Shown: positions 20,133 through 23,519 of the stretch, piece after piece
Position numbering within the stretch: the stretch's first letter is position 1
Layout: every line of letters starts with the position of its first letter
Assembly: GCA_025999775.1 (NCBI GenBank)
Contig: BNXT01000005.1
Span: 1 to 23,519 of the forward strand
Origin: Bacteroidia bacterium
Lineage (GTDB): Bacteria; Bacteroidota; Bacteroidia; Bacteroidales; P3
Direction of reading: 5' to 3'
DNA length: 23,519 nucleotides
Translations under genes and position numbers: made by a program
Notes under the pieces: model-generated
Told to the model about the DNA's origin: nothing
The model's input: only the letters and a program-made list of their open reading frames with translations
Database searches by the model: none

Positions 20133-20993
20133 ATGAACGATAAAACACTCATTGTCATTGAAGGACCTACGGCTGTCGGGAAAACGGCGTTTGCCATTGA
20201 TATGGCATTGCAGTATCGGACGGAGATTATCTCTGCTGATTCGCGACAGTTTTACAAGGAACTAAACATTGGCGTTGCTCGTCCGTCGGAAGCAGAATTG
20301 GCAATTGTAAAGCACCATTTTGTCGCACATATCAGTGTGATGGATTATTATAGCGTGTCGAAGTTTGAACAAGACGTGCTAACCTTATTAGAAACCTTGT
20401 TTGAAACGCATGCTACGGTTGTCATGGTAGGTGGTTCCGGCTTGTATGTGAATGCGGTTTGCCATGGTATTGACGAACTGCCTGACCCAGACCCGAAATT
20501 ACGCGCGGAAATAGCGTCGCTGTACGAACAAGAAGGTTTAGAGGCGTGTCAAAATAAACTATTACAGTTAGACCCGGTGTTTTACCGACAAATAGACCTT
20601 GCTAACCATAAACGAGTGTTACGTGCAATAGAAGTGTGTCTGCAGACAGGTAAACCGTATTCGCAATTGCGCACCAGCACAAAGAAACAACGTCCGTTTC
20701 ATATTCAACGTATAGCGTTGAATAGAGATAAAACGAATTTGTATCAGCGCATTGACCAACGGGTTGATACCATGATAGCCGTAGGATTGATAAACGAAGC
20801 GCTGCCATTGTACGCTCACCGTACCCTCAACGCGCTTAATACGGTGGGTTACAAGGAATTGTTTGCTTATTTTGATGGTAAAATAAGTATTGAACAAGCT
20901 ATTACAGATATTAAAACGCATAGTCGTCGCTATGCCAAGCGTCAATTAACGTGGCTTAATGCGCAGGAAGGACTGCAATGGCAGCTGCTTTAG
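20133..20993 (+). CDS. miaA: tRNA dimethylallyltransferase
   Basis: The protein has 286 residues. It has the P-loop GPTAVGKT (11-18), SADSRQFYKELNIG (34-47), MVGGSGLYVNAV, NHKRVLRAIEV, and NTVGYKEL near the C-terminus with RRYAKRQLTW. It adds a dimethylallyl group to A37 of tRNAs that read UNN codons. It is slightly short but complete. It is probably co-transcribed with aspartokinase (three-base gap), and its end overlaps the stop of the convergent FKBP gene by four bases. Confidence 0.96.
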   Translation: MNDKTLIVIEGPTAVGKTAFAIDMALQYRTEIISADSRQFYKELNIGVARPSEAELAIVKHHFVAHISVMDYYSVSKFEQDVLTLLETLFETHATVVMVGGSGLYVNAVCHGIDELPDPDPKLRAEIASLYEQEGLEACQNKLLQLDPVFYRQIDLANHKRVLRAIEVCLQTGKPYSQLRTSTKKQRPFHIQRIALNRDKTNLYQRIDQRVDTMIAVGLINEALPLYAHRTLNALNTVGYKELFAYFDGKISIEQAITDIKTHSRRYAKRQLTWLNAQEGLQWQLL

Positions 20994-21433
20994 TTGACGA
21001 CGGTTACTATTTTACCGGCAAAAAACAGTGTTTCCCCTGCCAACGGATGGTTGAAGTCTAAGGTTACCGTTTGTCCGTCAACCTCCAAGATGATGGCGTG
21101 CATTTCTTCGTCATCATCGGTTTTAATGGGGACGACATCCCCCGGCTCCAAAGGAACGGTATCGCCGTCGGGAAACAGTTCTTCGATAGGGATGGTAGTT
21201 ACAAGGTCGTCTTCGTAGTCTCCGTAGGCATCCTCCGGCTGTACGGTGAGTTCAAAATGATCGCCGGACGATAAACCAAGGATGTGATTTTCAATTTTGT
21301 CTAATAACTCTCCCGTACCAAGTTGGACGTTAAGCGGTTCCTGCTCGGAGATTTCTTCGATGACATCGCCGTTTTTATCATCATAGCGTAATAGATAAGC
21401 AATAGATAAACAAGAATTTGATGTAATAGGCAT
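20990..21433 (-). CDS. SlyD-type FKBP peptidyl-prolyl isomerase
   Basis: The protein has 147 residues. An FKBP half-domain (AYLLRYDDKNGDVIEEISEQEPLNVQLGTGELLDKIENHILGL) encloses an insert-in-flap chaperone domain starting PEDAYGDYEDDLV. It closes with TLDFNHPLAGETLFFAGKIV, the SlyD-family hallmark (DxNHPLAG). The histidine-rich metal-binding tail of E. coli SlyD is absent. The protein is strongly acidic and has no signal peptide, so it is cytoplasmic. It has its own -7-like box and is convergent with miaA. Confidence 0.92.
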   Translation of the reverse strand: MPITSNSCLSIAYLLRYDDKNGDVIEEISEQEPLNVQLGTGELLDKIENHILGLSSGDHFELTVQPEDAYGDYEDDLVTTIPIEELFPDGDTVPLEPGDVVPIKTDDDEEMHAIILEVDGQTVTLDFNHPLAGETLFFAGKIVTVVN

Positions 21434-21454
21434 AGAATATAGTTTTAGGAACTA

Positions 21455-21462
21455 CAAAAATA
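21455..21462 (-). promoter_or_regulatory. -7 box for the FKBP gene
   Basis: Minus-strand TATTTTTG matches TAnnTTTG, 22 bases ahead of the ATG at 21433. No clear -33 element. Confidence 0.5.
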
Positions 21463-21526
21463 CGAAAATTATAGAAATATAGAGCATTTTTTTTTGGTTA
21501 AATTTTTTTTATTAAAATATTTTTTT

Positions 21527-21534
21527 TACCTTTG
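21527..21534 (+). promoter_or_regulatory. -7 box for the glycosyltransferase gene
   Basis: TACCTTTG matches TAnnTTTG after a long T-rich tract. It lies 15 bases ahead of the GTG at 21549 and about 63 bases ahead of the alternative GTG at 21597. Confidence 0.55.
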
Positions 21535-21548
21535 CAGACTGTAAGAGG

Positions 21549-22667
21549 GTGAAACAAAGTTATAAAACCATCTTGAATTTAAACAATAGATGTAACGTGA
21601 AGCATACACTGCTCATAGATCTTCATAGCTTAAAAAATGCCTACTGTGGTTTGTGGACGTTTACTTGTGAATTTGGAAATGAATTGATTCGGCAGATTGA
21701 TTTTGATAAGTGGGACGTAACGTTTCTTGTGCCTGAAAATCATCCGTTTACAAGCGATAAAGTGCATTACAAAACGCTCAAATGGTGGCACCGTTTCACT
21801 TCGCTTTTATGGCGCTACGATGTGGTACACGCTACAGCGCAAAACTCACCCTATATTAGGCGTAAAAACAGACATACCAAGTATGTCGTTACAATCCATG
21901 ATCTGAATTTCTTGTACGAAAAGCGGTCGTTTAAAATGCAGCGTTATCTTAGTAAATATCAGCACAACATTAAAGGCATAGATCATATTGTGTGTATATC
22001 ATGGTTTACGGAACAGGACGTATTGCAGTATTTGCAGATTGGAAAAAGCAAACATAGCGTTATTTATCACGGTTTGACATTACCTGGTGGTTCTTCGTCT
22101 TTGGCTGCCGGTTCAGTAGCGGAAAGTATCAAAGACAAGCCCTATTTGTTCGATATTTCTACGATTATGCGTAAAAAAAATATTCTAATATTAGTAGAGA
22201 TGATGCGTTTTTTGCCGGATATGAATTTGGTGGTTGCGGGAAAAGTGGTTCATCAGGACTATTACGAAGAGATAGTGCAGGCGATAGCGATGTATGAGCT
22301 TAAAGATAGAGTATTGATGCTGGGTAGTGTAACGGAGGAAGAGAAATGGTGGCTTTATGAACATTGTACCGCTTTTGTGTTTCCCTCGTTGGCAGAAGGA
22401 TTTGGACTACCGCCCTTGGACGCTATGCAGGTTGGAAAGCCGGTGTTTGCCTCACGAAGTACCAGTATCCCTGAGATTTGTGGCGAGATGGCTTTTTATT
22501 GGGATATTTTAGAAGGACAAGCTATGGCGCAAGTAGTACAATCAAACCTCGCAAACACAACAGCGCCTCAATGCAATGCAAAGCTACTGAAAGCCTATAC
22601 CCAAAAGTATAATTGGAACCGGTGTATCAACCAATATATGGACGTTTATGAAAAACTGTTGAAATGA
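21549..22667 (+). CDS. Family 4-type glycosyltransferase
   Basis: The protein is up to 372 residues. The C-terminal donor-binding half carries FPSLAEGFGLPPLDAMQVGK, the GT4 E-x7-E region with the second Glu replaced by Asp, followed by SIPEICGEMAFYWD. The N-terminal half has VVHATAQNSPYI, TIHDLNFLYEKR and ICISWFTEQDVL. It probably transfers a sugar in surface-polysaccharide synthesis; donor and acceptor are not readable. There is no ATG start. GTG 21549 gives the longest form. GTG 21597 gives a form starting KHTLLIDLHSLK, closer to family N-termini. It overlaps the next gene by four bases (ATGA). Confidence 0.87.
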   Translation: MKQSYKTILNLNNRCNVKHTLLIDLHSLKNAYCGLWTFTCEFGNELIRQIDFDKWDVTFLVPENHPFTSDKVHYKTLKWWHRFTSLLWRYDVVHATAQNSPYIRRKNRHTKYVVTIHDLNFLYEKRSFKMQRYLSKYQHNIKGIDHIVCISWFTEQDVLQYLQIGKSKHSVIYHGLTLPGGSSSLAAGSVAESIKDKPYLFDISTIMRKKNILILVEMMRFLPDMNLVVAGKVVHQDYYEEIVQAIAMYELKDRVLMLGSVTEEEKWWLYEHCTAFVFPSLAEGFGLPPLDAMQVGKPVFASRSTSIPEICGEMAFYWDILEGQAMAQVVQSNLANTTAPQCNAKLLKAYTQKYNWNRCINQYMDVYEKLLK

Positions 22668-23519
22668 AATGGTGGATACAAAAGAATAATGGATGGCTAT
22701 TGTTGCTGTTTATCTTGTCATTAGGGATAACAGGGTCTATTACTCCGGTTATAAATAAAGTGATTTACCTCGTGTTGTTGGTTGGGTTTCTCGTGTTTTG
22801 CTTCAAAGATATGAAACTTAGGATACAACAGGATACGTACATAAAGCGATATTTCCAAATATTGACGTTTTTTACGTTGTACGGTCTGCTGCTGACTGGC
22901 GTATGGAGTTGTTTGCCAAATACCTACAATTTCACGCCCAGCTATGCCGATATTGAGGAGCTGTTGTTTAACTATGTATTGATACCATTGTTTGCCCTTG
23001 TGATAGGGTTATACATCAATCAAAAAACCTTTGAACGTGTGATGATAGTGTTTAGCGTTTGTACGGTTTTGAATGGACTGTTTCTTTTGTATGCATACTT
23101 CGATTGGCGCGAGTTAATACACAACCCTGTAGCGTTTTTTGAATATGTATTAAGTTGCCGTTTTACAGCGGGGCAATCTCGGTACCCTTGGGTGGAGGTG
23201 TTTTTAAAAAATTACTCGTTTTTCCCGACAATAGGAGCGATCATTGCAATGCCATTTATTGGAAAGTACCGCGGATGGAAGAAAACAATACCCATCAGTT
23301 TGCTGATTTTGAATATAGGACTGCTGTTATTAACGATTAATAGGGGAGTGATTATCGGCTTGTGTGTGGCGTTAATAGTAACGCTGTTTTGGCTGTTACG
23401 TACTTTCTCATGGCGAAAAAAAATACTATGGAGTTTGGGTGCGATAATTGTGTTATCTATCACGATTTGGGCTATGCCTCAGAGTATTAAGAACCGGTTT
23501 ATCGAACTTGTTATCCAAA
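22664..23519 (+). CDS. O-antigen ligase/polymerase-like membrane protein (3' end cut off)
   Basis: My translation from ATG 22664 stays open to the window end, 285 residues. Many hydrophobic segments are visible (GWLLLLFILSLGITGSI, VIYLVLLVGFLVFCF, YVLIPLFALVIGLYI, VMIVFSVCTVLNGLFLLYAY, ISLLILNIGLLLLT, IIGLCVALIVTLFWLL). SFFPTIGAIIAMPF and the LLLLTINRGVIIGL segment fit the Wzy/WaaL O-antigen ligase family, where an SRG/NRG motif precedes a helix. Members join or polymerise undecaprenyl-linked glycans at the periplasmic face. It is translationally coupled to the glycosyltransferase, which supports a polysaccharide role. Ligase versus polymerase cannot be decided without the C-terminal part. 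Confidence 0.75.
   Translation, partial: MKWWIQKNNGWLLLLFILSLGITGSITPVINKVIYLVLLVGFLVFCFKDMKLRIQQDTYIKRYFQILTFFTLYGLLLTGVWSCLPNTYNFTPSYADIEELLFNYVLIPLFALVIGLYINQKTFERVMIVFSVCTVLNGLFLLYAYFDWRELIHNPVAFFEYVLSCRFTAGQSRYPWVEVFLKNYSFFPTIGAIIAMPFIGKYRGWKKTIPISLLILNIGLLLLTINRGVIIGLCVALIVTLFWLLRTFSWRKKILWSLGAIIVLSITIWAMPQSIKNRFIELVIQ

Overview
The window looks like a chromosomal segment of a member of Bacteroidetes, most likely order Bacteroidales. Five lines of evidence support this. Promoter-like boxes match the TAnnTTTG -7 consensus of that phylum. Genes mostly lack a Shine-Dalgarno sequence. Adenylate kinase has a short lid, and RpoN carries a standard RpoN box. A sigma-54 activator sits directly ahead of an LptE-type lipoprotein. 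The rRNA promoter (TTTG, 19 bases, TAACTTTG) is the classic form for the phylum. Most of the window is moderately AT-rich. The repeat protein at the left end is visibly richer in G and C.

Layout. Positions 1-2557 (minus) hold the 5' part of a very large secreted repeat protein of the Pmp/beta-helix type, built from modules of about 1.2 kb. An AT-rich gap follows, with hairpins and an array of alternating heptamers. Next comes a minus-strand operon adk-obg-PAP2 phosphatase (5209-3074), divergent from pyrG-pyrH (5364-7699). An OmpA-domain envelope protein (9620-7713, minus) is divergent from a sigma-54 activator and lptE-like lipoprotein pair (9780-11536). That pair meets asnS-rpoN (14402-11526, minus) head-on, with the coding ends overlapping. 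A 23S-5S rRNA unit (15118-18169) follows, with its own promoter, a boxA-like leader, a processing stem and a terminator, but no 16S gene and no spacer tRNA. A 650-base gap is packed with palindromic elements. After it come aspartokinase and miaA, a SlyD-type FKBP on the opposite strand, and the start of what appears to be a surface-polysaccharide locus: a glycosyltransferase and a truncated O-antigen ligase/polymerase-like membrane protein.

How the genes fit together. Most are housekeeping functions: nucleotide supply (adk, pyrG, pyrH), ribosome assembly and translation (obg, asnS, 23S, 5S, miaA) and amino-acid supply (aspartokinase). An envelope theme also runs through the window: LptE-like lipoprotein, OmpA-like protein, PAP2 phosphatase, glycosyltransferase, O-antigen ligase and the repeat surface protein. 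RpoN lies next to a sigma-54 activator that has no sensory domain and carries an altered GAFTGA loop.

I found no clear new defence or mobile system. The best leads are the free-standing 23S-5S operon, the modular and apparently recently rearranged surface protein, the nested palindromic elements after the rRNA operon, the altered sigma-54 activator, and an internal duplication in the OmpA domain.
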